41,485 bases of DNA from an uncultured Prevotella sp. (GCA_947177775.1 CAMWVS010000026.1:1-41485), one strand, 5' to 3'; positions 18,463 to 28,748 are shown, numbered from the stretch's first letter. Program-made: numbers and translations. Notes: generated from the letters alone by a model not told the origin.

Positions 18463-19959
18463 ATGACAGAAACAGAATCAAAGGAAAGTTACAGCCATAT
18501 ATTGAAATACACAGGAATATTCGGTGGCGTACAGGGACTCAACATTCTGATGGGCCTTGTCCGCAACAAACTTGTCGCCATGCTTCTCGGTCCTGGGGGG
18601 ATGGGACTCACGTCATTGTTCAATTCTACGGTCAGCTTCATATCCCAGACGACCTGTCTTGGGATTTCTTTCAGTGCCGTGCGCCATCTTTCCGAAATAT
18701 TTGATGAAGGTGACAACGAACGTATTTCCCATTTTATTAAAGTTGTGCGTGCGTGGTGCCTTATGACGGCACTGCTCGGAATGCTGGTCTGTATCGTAGT
18801 CGGGCCGTTACTCAGCGACTGGACATTCTCTTGGGGCGACCACACTCTCCATTTTCTTCTCCTTGCCCCGGCAGTGGCTATGCTTGCAATAACCGGTGGT
18901 GAGACGGCCATACTGAAAGCCTCCCGCCGTCTGCGTGCTTTAGCAGTCATACAGATATATCTGGTCGTGATATCCTTGTTTGTCTCTATTCCAATCTATT
19001 TTTTCTTCGGAGAGTCAGGCATAATTCCTGTCATTGTGATCATGGCCTTTGCCGGATTGATTATCACGATACTTTACTCCTACCGTTTCTATCCGTTGCG
19101 TCTTCGTGGCTTCAACGGGATACTGGGCGAGGGAATGGAGATGATACGCCTTGGGGTGGCTTTTACGCTTGCCGGAATATTCGGCAGCGGAGCAGAGATG
19201 ATAATCAGGGCATATCTCAATGTCAACAGCGACCTATGCACCGTGGGACTTTATAACGCCGGCTTCATGCTCACCATAACATACGCCGGCATGGTTTTCT
19301 CGGCAATGGAGACAGACTATTTCCCACGCCTGTCAGCGATAAACCATGATACCCCAGCCGTTAATACAACGGTCAACCGCCAGATAGAAGTCTCTGTTCT
19401 GCTTCTTTCGCCAATGCTGAGCGTCTTCATGCTGTCCTTGCCGATTCTTCTTCCCTTGCTCTACACCGACAGTTTTCTGCCCGTAGTCGCCATGGCTCAG
19501 GCAGCATCATTTTCCATGTATTTTAAATCCGTTTATCTTCCGGTGTCATATATTGTGCTGGCAAAGGGTGAATCTGTCGCATTTCTTATCCTTGAGACCC
19601 TGTCATACATATTCCTCGTCATATTCGTCATTGTGGGATATTCCTCATACGGCCTTCTCGGAACAGGCATAGCCCTGTCTCTTTCAAACCTTCTCGACCT
19701 CATATTGGCTTTTCTTTATGCCGCTTTCCGCTATCGTTACTTCCCGTCGCTGCATGTGTTGAAGTATTCTTCAGTACAGTTGGCTCTCGGTTTGTCAGCC
19801 TACGCCGTCACCTTTGTTTCAGACTTGTCGCTTTATTGTGTTCTTGGAACAATCGTGTGTCTTGCCAGTGCCTCCTATTCCATACACATTCTGCGCAGTA
19901 AGACAACCCTGTGGGACGCGCTGATAAAACGTGTGGCGGGCAAGTTTGGCCGGAAATGA
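18463..19959 (+). CDS. Wzx-type polysaccharide flippase (O-antigen translocase)
   Basis: A 498-residue membrane protein with about 12-14 predicted helices over its whole length. The N-terminal GGVQGLNILMGLVRNKLVAM and LLGPGGMGLTSLFNSTVSFI are typical of WzxE/O-antigen translocases of the MOP superfamily. Mid-protein AGIFGSGAEMIIRAYL and YAGMVFSAMETDYFPRLSA also fit. It would move lipid-linked oligosaccharide across the inner membrane. It is divergent from the three glycosyltransferases, whose products are likely substrates. It has no partner polymerase in the window. Confidence 0.88.
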   Translation: MTETESKESYSHILKYTGIFGGVQGLNILMGLVRNKLVAMLLGPGGMGLTSLFNSTVSFISQTTCLGISFSAVRHLSEIFDEGDNERISHFIKVVRAWCLMTALLGMLVCIVVGPLLSDWTFSWGDHTLHFLLLAPAVAMLAITGGETAILKASRRLRALAVIQIYLVVISLFVSIPIYFFFGESGIIPVIVIMAFAGLIITILYSYRFYPLRLRGFNGILGEGMEMIRLGVAFTLAGIFGSGAEMIIRAYLNVNSDLCTVGLYNAGFMLTITYAGMVFSAMETDYFPRLSAINHDTPAVNTTVNRQIEVSVLLLSPMLSVFMLSLPILLPLLYTDSFLPVVAMAQAASFSMYFKSVYLPVSYIVLAKGESVAFLILETLSYIFLVIFVIVGYSSYGLLGTGIALSLSNLLDLILAFLYAAFRYRYFPSLHVLKYSSVQLALGLSAYAVTFVSDLSLYCVLGTIVCLASASYSIHILRSKTTLWDALIKRVAGKFGRK

Positions 19960-19996
19960 TATACAGAACTACGTGTCGACTGTATAAGTATACAAT

Positions 19997-20035
19997 AAAA
20001 ATAGAGTCGCAGTAACTTGCTGCGACTCTATTTTT
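19997..20035. terminator. bidirectional terminator between flippase and valS
   Basis: A perfect 16-bp stem AAAAATAGAGTCGCAG / CTGCGACTCTATTTTT around a seven-base loop, with A and T tracts on both sides. It separates two convergent genes and should stop transcription in both directions. Confidence 0.9.
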
Positions 20036-20067
20036 ATACGGTATCCCTGATGGCCTTATCGTGTTCT

Positions 20068-22704
<2,637 letters not shown>

Positions 22705-22759
22705 ATAAATTATGTCGTTTTTATCTTTAAAATCGTATTGATGGTAATATAAAACGATG

Positions 22760-22788
22760 CAAAATTAATAAAAAACGATGAATATCAA
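22760..22788 (-). promoter_or_regulatory. valS promoter
   Basis: On the minus strand TTG (22786-22788) is followed after 18 bases by TAATTTTG (22760-22767), close to the Bacteroidetes consensus. Three copies of AAACGATG lie around it (near 22753, 22773 and 22806) and may be part of its control. Confidence 0.6.
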
Positions 22789-22789
22789 T

Positions 22790-23400
22790 CGGATTTGTGA
22801 CGAAAAAACGATGACCGCTGGCGTACGAATGTACGGAATGTACTGGATCAGACGGCGGGCGTTGTGACTCAGAGAGGATATTAATATCGTCAATGTGTCT
22901 TCATGAACTGTTAAAAACTCGGAATTATCCCGACAAATGCCTTCAAATCCTTGCGAAATTCAAAAATAAAAATCTCTCGGCCGCAAATTCGCGAGTTTTG
23001 AGCGTGCATCTTTAAGTTTCTGACTTGTCGTGCGTTACGTCTGTCATTGCAAAAGTGTGCAATGATTTGTCCTGTTTCATTCTGCCGTAAGGGCCTTACG
23101 GGGATGCGGGGAGGCCCTCGTTGGAAGATGACGGTGGCCCCGTTGCAATGCGAAAGCGGCCCCGCTGCAGAGCCGGGAGGGCCTCCTTGGTCAGGATCTT
23201 TCCGCCAAACATTAGAAAATGACAAAGTCGTGTCAGAATTCCGGCTTTGCCGCGCTCTGGTTTGAGATTTTTCAAGTGTTAAATTCCGTGATATTATTAT
23301 GACATCGAAATATGTTTTTGTTCCCCTTCATACAGACTTCTGCACATTTGCATTTGAAGAAAATCATTTCTCTATCCCGACAGGCTTATTAATCAGAATT
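22790..23400. other. long palindrome-rich spacer between valS and the SMR gene
   Basis: About 600 bases without a convincing gene; a 104-codon minus-strand frame at 22911-23225 has no protein-like pattern. It holds two tight palindromes, CATTGCA/TGCAATG at 23045-23064 and CCGTAAGG-G-CCTTACGG at 23085-23101. A G/C-rich block at 23110-23190 follows, with GGCCCTC near 23117 facing GAGGGCC near 23175 and two direct GGCCCCG copies between them. The structure suggests a folded RNA or a repeat element, but I recognise no RNA family. Confidence 0.45.
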
Positions 23401-23406
23401 TTTATA

Positions 23407-23414
23407 TACCTTTG
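23407..23414 (+). promoter_or_regulatory. -7 box of the SMR exporter gene
   Basis: TACCTTTG followed by CATC is a good -7 box. The transcript would start near 23421 with a leader of about 65 bases in which TCCTC (23419-23423) can pair with GAGGA (about 23460), closing a stem over most of the leader. I could not match a known guanidine riboswitch. Confidence 0.55.
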
Positions 23415-23486
23415 CATCTGTCCTCGGGAAGGAGACGCCGGATATTGCTGCAGCCCTCAAGAGGATTTTTCGCTTTTCACATCATT

Positions 23487-23810
23487 ATGAACTGGATAAT
23501 ATTGATTATCGCAGGACTTTGCGAAGTCGGTTTTACCTATTGTCTCGGCCGCGCCAAGGCTGTCACCGGAATGGAATGGTGGGCATGGATGGGCGGTTTC
23601 CTCGTTTTCACTGTAGCCAGCATGGGGCTTCTCGCCCGCGCCACCCACACGCTGCCTTTGGGCACGGCCTATCCCGTTTGGACTGGCATCGGCGCCGTCG
23701 GCACGGTGCTCGTCGGCATATTCATCTTCGGCGAGCCCGCCACGTTCTGGCGTATGTTCTTCATCACCACGCTGATAGCTTCGGTCGTGGGATTGAAGAT
23801 GATTTCGTGA
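23487..23810 (+). CDS. SMR-family exporter, SugE/Gdx type
   Basis: A 107-residue protein with four membrane helices. MNWIILIIAGLCEVGFTYCL carries the essential membrane Glu at position 13. The GTAYPVWTGIGAVGTVLVG stretch is the signature of the SugE/Gdx branch (guanidinium export) rather than EmrE. SMR proteins work as antiparallel dimers in the inner membrane. The ATG at 23487 gives the exact family N-terminus; an open frame reaches upstream to 23412 but overlaps the promoter. A single gene of 107 residues suggests a homodimer. Confidence 0.9.
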   Translation: MNWIILIIAGLCEVGFTYCLGRAKAVTGMEWWAWMGGFLVFTVASMGLLARATHTLPLGTAYPVWTGIGAVGTVLVGIFIFGEPATFWRMFFITTLIASVVGLKMIS

Positions 23811-23823
23811 AACGATGGATGTC

Positions 23824-23901
23824 ATTGCATTTTTGGACGTCTGCAAAGGTGTTGTAAACGTCCAAAATCCTGCAATATCACTCCAAATGTCGGATGAACC
23901 T
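23824..23901. repeat. inverted repeat joined to a transposase-end relic
   Basis: ATTGCA-t-TTTTGGACGT at 23824-23840 faces ACGTCCAAAA-tcc-TGCAAT at 23858-23876. Directly next to it, 23871-23901 reads in one frame as ...CNITPNVG-stop followed by ACCT, and aligns with the end of the transposase at 1182-1212 (26 of 30 bases by eye). This looks like the right end of a lost ISL3-type element with a hairpin. The hairpin may also end transcription between the SMR gene and the HxlR gene, which converge here. Confidence 0.55.
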
Positions 23902-23935
23902 TAATTAATATTCTGACAGGAACAGGCGTAAAACC

Positions 23936-24310
23936 CTATATCCCGCCCGCCTCAAACTTCTTGCGGTGCTCCGTTATCGACTTCATGTTCTGCAGCGCCC
24001 AGTCGGTGAGCTGGTGGATTATTGGCACGAGTGACTGTCCCGTTGGCGTCAGTTCATACTCCACGCGGATTGGAACTTCGGGGAACACAGTGCGCCTGAC
24101 CAGTCCGTCAGCTTCGAGCGTGTGGAGCGTACCGGCAAGCATCTTCGTGGATATGTCGGGAATGATCTTGCCGAGCCGGTTGAAGCGCGTGCTGCCGTTC
24201 TCGCTTAGAATCATGATGACGAGCAAAGCCCACTTGTTTCCGAAGCGTGCCACGACATTTCGGATGGGGCATATCTCAATGATTGAATTTTTATCTGATT
24301 TTTTTGCCAT
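23936..24310 (-). CDS. HxlR-family transcriptional regulator
   Basis: A 124-residue winged-helix protein. CPIRNVVARFGNKWALLVIM near residue 14 is the HxlR opening, with Cys14 in the place of the redox- or aldehyde-sensing Cys of HypR/YodB-type members. The wing follows in RFNRLGKIIPDISTKMLAGT and VEYELTPTGQSL. It is divergent from a cupin gene across 234 bases and most likely controls it. Dimers of this family bind short inverted repeats. Confidence 0.92.
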   Translation of the reverse strand: MAKKSDKNSIIEICPIRNVVARFGNKWALLVIMILSENGSTRFNRLGKIIPDISTKMLAGTLHTLEADGLVRRTVFPEVPIRVEYELTPTGQSLVPIIHQLTDWALQNMKSITEHRKKFEAGGI

Positions 24311-24311
24311 C

Positions 24312-24404
24312 GTAACTTGTTGACGTTCATCAAAAGTGAGTTTTTGGTAACTTACTCACATCTTTGTAACTTATTGCGTGATAGATAAATAGTTCGTAAC
24401 TTTG
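24312..24404. promoter_or_regulatory. HxlR / cupin divergent control region
   Basis: The heptamer GTAACTT occurs four times on the plus strand, at 24312, 24347, 24366 and 24396; the last forms part of the -7 box TAACTTTG (24397-24404). A TTG at 24374-24376 lies 20 bases before it, giving a good cupin promoter. GTGAGT (24336-24341) and ACTCAC (24354-24359) form an inverted repeat with a 12-base gap. This is a plausible operator for the HxlR protein. Confidence 0.55.
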
Positions 24405-24544
24405 CACCGTTGAAGTACAGCGGTAACGCGCTGCAAAGATAATAAAATATAAGTTTAAATCGTGAATTATGAATCATAAAAGAGCGGATATTTTAAGCTA
24501 CAAATAACTAATTATAAATAATAAACAACGAACAGTTTGCAATT

Positions 24545-24994
24545 ATGAAACAGATTGAAAAGATTGCGGAAGCAAGGAACTTCACGGCCGTCAGCGTAGG
24601 CCGTCTCAACGAACTCGGTGACTATGTGCTTGAACTCGGACCGGAAGTGAAGATACCGGGTAAAGTGTTCGGAGGCGCGGAGGCCAGTGCAACAGGAGGC
24701 GATTTCTCATTCCAGATGTTCCAGCCAGGAACGGAAACAGGATTCCTCCACACTCATAAGCAGCACGAGGAACTATATTTTTTTCTTGCCGGAAAGGGTA
24801 AGTTTCAGGTTGACGGGCAGATTGTGCCGGTGGGCGAGGGTAGCGTGGTGCGTGTGGCTCCCGACGGCAAGCGCAGCGTGCGCAACAACGGTACCGAGCC
24901 GCTTGTGATGCTATGCGTGCAGTATCGCGGCGCGACGTTCACGGCCGACGATGCCGCCGATGGCGTGATACTCGGCGATATGGTGGAGTGGTGA
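24545..24994 (+). CDS. cupin-domain protein
   Basis: A 149-residue small cupin. Motif 1 is visible as FLHTHKQHEELYFFLAGKG (His-x-His...Glu metal ligands), and motif 2 region as VGEGSVVRVAPDGKRSVRN. The N-terminal segment predicts an added beta strand set (GDYVLELGPEVKIPGKVFGG). The usual second-motif His seems replaced (PDGKRSV where many have PxGxxH), so metal binding may be altered. It may detoxify or sense a small molecule, controlled by the divergent HxlR regulator; this is inference. Confidence 0.85.
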   Translation: MKQIEKIAEARNFTAVSVGRLNELGDYVLELGPEVKIPGKVFGGAEASATGGDFSFQMFQPGTETGFLHTHKQHEELYFFLAGKGKFQVDGQIVPVGEGSVVRVAPDGKRSVRNNGTEPLVMLCVQYRGATFTADDAADGVILGDMVEW

Positions 24995-25093
24995 GAATCT
25001 CTTTATCGTCAACGATAAATTCCGAGGACATCACAATCCATATAGTTCATCCAACATGTATGGACATCTTTTTGCGATATTAGCTGAATGTAA

Positions 25094-25139
25094 ATTGATT
25101 ATGTCAGCTAATTAAACTAATTGATTATGTCAGCTGATT
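25094..25139. repeat. two-copy 20-bp direct repeat
   Basis: ATTGATTATGTCAGCT followed by AATT (25094-25113) and by GATT (25120-25139): 19 of 20 bases match with a 26-base period. It lies in the 3' spacer of the cupin gene. AGCT-containing copies of an earlier TTAGCTGAATGTAAATTGATT fragment suggest local slippage. Confidence 0.6.
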
Positions 25140-25154
25140 GCTGTATCATCAAAT

Positions 25155-25205
25155 CCCTTGCCATGCTGTTTTGGTTTTTCACTGGTGTGGCAAGGGCTTT
25201 TTCTT
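25155..25205 (+). terminator. terminator downstream of the cupin gene
   Basis: CCCTTGCCA (25155-25163) pairs perfectly with TGGCAAGGG (25188-25196), followed by CTTTTTCTT. It is about 160 bases after the cupin stop. The rest of the 24995-25377 spacer contains no gene I can support. Confidence 0.75.
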
Positions 25206-25342
25206 AAAATGCGGATAGTATTATCAGTTCTGTTTTTTACGTTCAGTGCTTCCGATAGGTTGTAGTTTGAACATCCGGAGGAATTATCCGCTATTCTATT
25301 AAATAATTCCGGATGGCACAATGATATATTGCAGATTATTAG

Positions 25343-25350
25343 TATCTTTG
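25343..25350 (+). promoter_or_regulatory. -7 box of the DJ-1/PfpI gene
   Basis: TATCTTTG followed by TAAG, 28 bases before the ATG at 25378. No TTG at the ideal distance upstream. Confidence 0.5.
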
Positions 25351-25377
25351 TAAGACATTAGACGTAAAAACAAAATT

Positions 25378-25983
25378 ATGAGCAACGAGATTTTATACAT
25401 CCTTTTGCCGGACTATGCGGCACATGAAATAGTATTCCTTTCACAAGCCATCGCCTCTGATGAATTTGCTCTGAAAGAAAATCCGAAGTATGTCAATAAG
25501 GTTGTGGCTCCAACGCTGGAGCCGGTGAAATCAATCGGAGGCTTTCGCACTCTGCCCGATTATTCATTCGACACTCTTCCTGACGATTATGCCGCCCTTA
25601 TTCTTATCGGCGGTTTCGGTTGGGCAACACCATTAGCAGATCAAGTAGAATCCATCGTCAGAGACGCCTTAAGTAAAGGAAAGCCGGTCGGCGCGATATG
25701 CAACGCCGCATCATTCATGGCTAAGCATGGCTTCCTCAACAACGTCAGACACACCGGAAACGGCTTGGAACAACTGAAATTATGGGGCGGCGAAAACTAT
25801 ACTAATACCGAAGGATATGTCAACGCACAGGCTGTGACTGACAGCAACATTGTGACGGCCAACGGCTCGGCAACTCTCGAATTTGCAAAGGAACTCCTGT
25901 TGCTCCTTGAAAACGACACTCCGGAGCGCATCGAAATGTATTATCAGTTCAACAAGCAGGGCTTCTGCGCCTTGTTCAAATGA
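25378..25983 (+). CDS. DJ-1/PfpI-family protein (class I amidotransferase-like)
   Basis: A 201-residue alpha/beta protein. The nucleophile elbow is GAICNAASFM with Cys108; the Glu-containing first strand (LLPDYAAHEIVFLSQAI) and LILIGGFGW are as in YoaZ/DJ-1-type proteins. LHS-type catalytic His is not obvious. Members act as glyoxalases, deglycases or stress proteins; the exact reaction cannot be read from the sequence. It ends in KQGFCALFK, and a second copy of the DNA for this tail follows the stop codon. Confidence 0.87.
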   Translation: MSNEILYILLPDYAAHEIVFLSQAIASDEFALKENPKYVNKVVAPTLEPVKSIGGFRTLPDYSFDTLPDDYAALILIGGFGWATPLADQVESIVRDALSKGKPVGAICNAASFMAKHGFLNNVRHTGNGLEQLKLWGGENYTNTEGYVNAQAVTDSNIVTANGSATLEFAKELLLLLENDTPERIEMYYQFNKQGFCALFK

Positions 25984-26029
25984 TTAGGTTCCTATACCTT
26001 TTTAAATAATCAGGCTTCTGCGCCTTGTT
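25960..26029 (+). repeat. 17-bp direct repeat copying the end of the DJ-1 gene
   Basis: GGCTTCTGCGCCTTGTT occurs at 25960-25976, inside the last codons of the DJ-1 gene, and again at 26013-26029 in the spacer. In its own frame the second copy reads SGFCALFPK, like the QGFCALFK end of the gene. It looks like a partial duplication of the gene's 3' end. Confidence 0.7.
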
Positions 26030-26047
26030 TCCCAAAACTTTAAACCT

Positions 26048-26362
26048 ATGGTCTGCACCAGCGATTTTATAGATTTCGTCTGCGACGCACTCTCTCCATT
26101 GGGAGAAGTGCGCTCGCGCAAGATGATGGGCGAATACGTCATTTATGTCAACGACAAATGCGTCGTCACCGCCTGCGACAACACCGCCTTTGTCAAAAAA
26201 CTGCCATGCGTCGCCGACCTTATGGCCGACGCTGAGACCGGCAATCCCTATCCCGGCGCAAAAGAGGCATACATCCTCGATTTCCGTGACCGTCAGAAAG
26301 CACTTAAAGTGATTGAAACGCTTTGGAAAGATCTCCCGTTTCCGAAGTCAAGGAAGAAATAA
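26048..26362 (+). CDS. TfoX N-terminal domain protein
   Basis: A 104-residue protein formed by one TfoX_N domain: FVCDALSPLGEVRSRKMMGEYVIYVNDK and a later PYPGAKEAYILDF. In Proteobacteria the two-domain TfoX/Sxy controls competence; single-domain forms in Bacteroidetes are common and their role is unknown. It follows the DJ-1 gene by 65 bases without a terminator, so the two may be co-transcribed. Start at ATG 26048. Confidence 0.85.
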   Translation: MVCTSDFIDFVCDALSPLGEVRSRKMMGEYVIYVNDKCVVTACDNTAFVKKLPCVADLMADAETGNPYPGAKEAYILDFRDRQKALKVIETLWKDLPFPKSRKK

Positions 26363-26417
26363 GGCGGTTATTATCGCTTGTAAATGATGAAGATTCCATA
26401 ATATATAAACTGTTTAC

Positions 26418-27470
26418 ATGAAATACAGGCATTTTATTTACGGAATGCTGTCCGTAACAGCAGTGGCGGCAACCGTAATGCTTCCATTGGCATCACTGGC
26501 GCAGACAACTGTGATGATGGCAGAAACAAAATGTTCAGATAAGCATAGCAGACTGGAGTCGGAGTCAATTCAGATTGCTCTCGAAGACTTTGTGCGAACG
26601 CACGATGCCGATATCGGTATCGCCGTGATAACCGACCGGGGCGACACGGTATGCTTGAACAATGGCCGGCAGTATCCGATGAACAGTGTGATGAAGCTGT
26701 ATCAGGCCATGGCTGTTGCCGACGCGATGCAGCGGCGCGGCCATAGGCTCGACTCCATGATAACGGTGAGCCGGAAAGAGATGGAGGAAGATACCTATAG
26801 CCCGATGCGCGACCGATACCGAGGGGGCGATTTCCGCATCTCCATTGCCGACCTGCTGAAATATTCGCTGCAGCAGAGCGACAACAACGCCTGCGATATA
26901 CTGTTCCGTCACGTAATCGGAATCACAGAAACGGACAGATACATAAGGAGCCTCGGCATCAGCGGCTTTGCCATATCGGCAAGCGAGGCTGACATGCATG
27001 CCGACACGACACGTGTGCACGAAAATTGGAATCATCCCCTTGCTGCCGCCATGCTGATAAACCGGCTTTTCACCGAACCTGTTTTTGACACTGACAAAAG
27101 GGGAAGTGAGAAAAGTGGAAATGAGAAAAGGTGGAACGAGCATGACGATATGGGGAAAGGAAGGGGAAGCGACAATGTTTACCAGCGTTTTCTCACGGAA
27201 ACCCTCAACGGATGCACTACGGGCGAGAACCGCCTTGCCAGACCTCTCCTGCCGACAAACGCCGTAATCGGTCACAAGACCGGCACGGGCTTCCCGTCTG
27301 CCGATGGCTATCCGCAGGGCATCAACGATGTTGGCTTCGTCCGCCTTCCCAACGGCCGAAGCTATTCCATAGCCGTGTTCGTGAAATCGTCGCGTTATGA
27401 CATGGCGGAAACGGAACGGCTGATTGCCGGGCTTTCTGAAATTGTCTGGAGAGAGGTTGATGGTGAATAG
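26418..27470 (+). CDS. class A beta-lactamase, subclass A2 (CfxA/CepA-like) with insertion
   Basis: A 350-residue secreted enzyme with a signal peptide (about 1-29, ending SLAQT). The serine motif is SVMK (Ser90-Lys93), SDN is 154-156, the omega-loop Glu is probably Glu190 within SEADMHAD, and KTG is 287-289 followed by TGFPSADGYPQGINDVGFV, all of the A2 pattern seen in Bacteroidetes. It would open the beta-lactam ring in the periplasm. Odd: residues about 224-253 form a Lys/Arg/Glu/Gly-rich insertion encoded by a purine tract (27091-27175); CfxA-type enzymes are about 320 residues and lack it. It lies in a surface loop region, so activity may be kept. Confidence 0.9.
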   Translation: MKYRHFIYGMLSVTAVAATVMLPLASLAQTTVMMAETKCSDKHSRLESESIQIALEDFVRTHDADIGIAVITDRGDTVCLNNGRQYPMNSVMKLYQAMAVADAMQRRGHRLDSMITVSRKEMEEDTYSPMRDRYRGGDFRISIADLLKYSLQQSDNNACDILFRHVIGITETDRYIRSLGISGFAISASEADMHADTTRVHENWNHPLAAAMLINRLFTEPVFDTDKRGSEKSGNEKRWNEHDDMGKGRGSDNVYQRFLTETLNGCTTGENRLARPLLPTNAVIGHKTGTGFPSADGYPQGINDVGFVRLPNGRSYSIAVFVKSSRYDMAETERLIAGLSEIVWREVDGE

Positions 27471-27508
27471 CGGGGTGGAGGAGTATGGCTCCATGACCAA
27501 ATAACCTA

Positions 27509-27522
27509 ATGTACGCGTACAT
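27509..27522. other. 14-bp perfect palindrome after the beta-lactamase gene
   Basis: ATGTACGCGTACAT is fully symmetric and lies 39 bases after the stop codon. It has no loop or T tract, so it is more like a protein-binding site than a terminator. Confidence 0.4.
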
Positions 27523-27597
27523 ATTTACTATATACTATATTGACGATTGAGAGCAGAAGGCTTATGCCGCATTTTTTTCATTCTATGTGGCATAGAG

Positions 27598-27654
27598 TTT
27601 CTCGACCGTGAGAAAATTATTTTTCGACGCGAGAAAATAGGTTCATCCGGCATT
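27598..27654. repeat. double-hairpin element ending in the AATGCCGGATGAACCT word
   Basis: TTTCTC/GAGAAA (27598-27603, 27610-27615) and TTTTTCG/CGAGAAA (27620-27626, 27630-27636) form two adjacent stems, with TTTCTCG...CGAGAAA as the outer pair. Immediately next, 27639-27654 is the reverse complement of AATGCCGGATGAACCT, one base different from the word at 1197 and 23886. It lies in the convergent spacer between the beta-lactamase and ispE genes. Confidence 0.5.
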
Positions 27655-27722
27655 GTTTACGCAATATCAACGTAATAAGCCCGTTTAAAGGCTTCCACTC
27701 TGAGATTTCATCTGACTGGTAT

Positions 27723-28550
27723 TCACAATCTTGTCATATACGTAAACATGCCTGCAAACTCTTCTGCGATGTCGATTGGTGAGCGGAACAATCCGAACAC
27801 GCTGCTTCCACTGCCTGACATAGCCGCATAGGCAGCGCCTTTCTCATAGAGTCTTTCCTTTATGCGGCCGATTTCCGGATATAAGGAAAACACACTCTTT
27901 TCAAAATCATTGGTCAGACGGTCACGCCACGTCTCTACTGGCTGATTCACTATATCACGACAGCATTCAGACGGCATCTTTGGTGTTACGAGCGAGAATG
28001 CCTCGGCTGTAGAGACAGGTATGTTGGGACGTACAACGGCAATATGCCATCCGCTAAGGTCAAGACTGACAGGGCATAGGCGCTCTCCGATGCCTTCGGC
28101 ATAGGCAGGACGGCTGAGGATGAAGAAAGGGCAATCGGCTCCAAGGCGCGACGCAAAGTCAATCATCATGTCTGTTGTCATACCGAGAGAGAATGCGTCG
28201 TTGAGCAGCCTTATCATGTAGGCACAATCACTGGAACCGCCCCCCATTCCTGCCTGGGTGGGGATTCCTTTGTGGAGATGGACGTGAATGCGGGGTAGGG
28301 AATAGTGCTCTGAAAGCATGCGATAGGCGCGGACAACCAGATTACGCTGCTCGTCACCCTCAATCTGGATGTTTGTCACTTTCAAATCACAGTCAACCGG
28401 AGACGGAAAGGCCTCGTCCATGGGGTGGATTTCAAGCGCGTCCTTTATGGGGACGGGATAGAACACGGTTTGAAGATTATGATATCCATCGTCTCGACGA
28501 CTTATGACATTTAGCCCCAAATTGATTTTTGCGATCGGAAATACTATCAT
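27723..28550 (-). CDS. ispE: 4-diphosphocytidyl-2-C-methyl-D-erythritol kinase
   Basis: A 275-residue GHMP kinase. AKINLGLNVISRRDDGYHNL at the start is the IspE N-terminus, and the ATP loop PTQAGMGGGSSDCAY lies near residue 95; the third GHMP motif appears as YAAMSGSGSSVFGLF near 250. It phosphorylates CDP-methylerythritol in the non-mevalonate isoprenoid pathway. It is divergent from dnaB, and its -7 box (TAACTTTG on the minus strand at 28591-28598) is 41 bases upstream. Confidence 0.95.
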   Translation of the reverse strand: MIVFPIAKINLGLNVISRRDDGYHNLQTVFYPVPIKDALEIHPMDEAFPSPVDCDLKVTNIQIEGDEQRNLVVRAYRMLSEHYSLPRIHVHLHKGIPTQAGMGGGSSDCAYMIRLLNDAFSLGMTTDMMIDFASRLGADCPFFILSRPAYAEGIGERLCPVSLDLSGWHIAVVRPNIPVSTAEAFSLVTPKMPSECCRDIVNQPVETWRDRLTNDFEKSVFSLYPEIGRIKERLYEKGAAYAAMSGSGSSVFGLFRSPIDIAEEFAGMFTYMTRL

Positions 28551-28590
28551 CTTTTGAATATAAAAATTGATATTGCGTCAATAACACAGG

Positions 28591-28619
28591 CAAAGTTACG
28601 AAAAAAAACTGTAATTTTG
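28591..28619. promoter_or_regulatory. overlapping divergent promoters of ispE and dnaB
   Basis: CAAAGTTA at 28591-28598 is the minus-strand -7 box TAACTTTG for ispE, and TAATTTTG at 28612-28619 is the plus-strand -7 box for dnaB. The two are only 13 bases apart, so polymerases at the two would exclude each other. The dnaB leader is about 120 bases and contains no gene. Confidence 0.6.
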
Positions 28620-28748
28620 CAGAACAATAAGGGAAAAAGACTGACAAAGTATTATCAAGTGCTTATAAGACGAAAGAGGCCGGAGACGAAAGTCCATAGC
28701 CTGAAGACGTCATGTCGGAATGGTTTTTCTCTGATCAAATGGAATATT

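Noticed and set aside
22911..23225. 104-codon minus-strand frame in the valS spacer
   Set aside because: It runs through palindromes and G/C-rich repeats, and the translation is irregular (rich in Pro, Gly, Arg) with no family likeness.
23420..23486. Guanidine riboswitch before the SugE/Gdx gene
   Set aside because: The leader can form a stem (TCCTC/GAGGA), but I could not find the conserved parts of the ykkC, mini-ykkC or ykkC-III classes.
28554..28748. 65-residue N-terminal extension of DnaB
   Set aside because: It crosses the TAATTTTG -7 box and is not part of the DnaB family; MAEQNANQGRR is the natural start.
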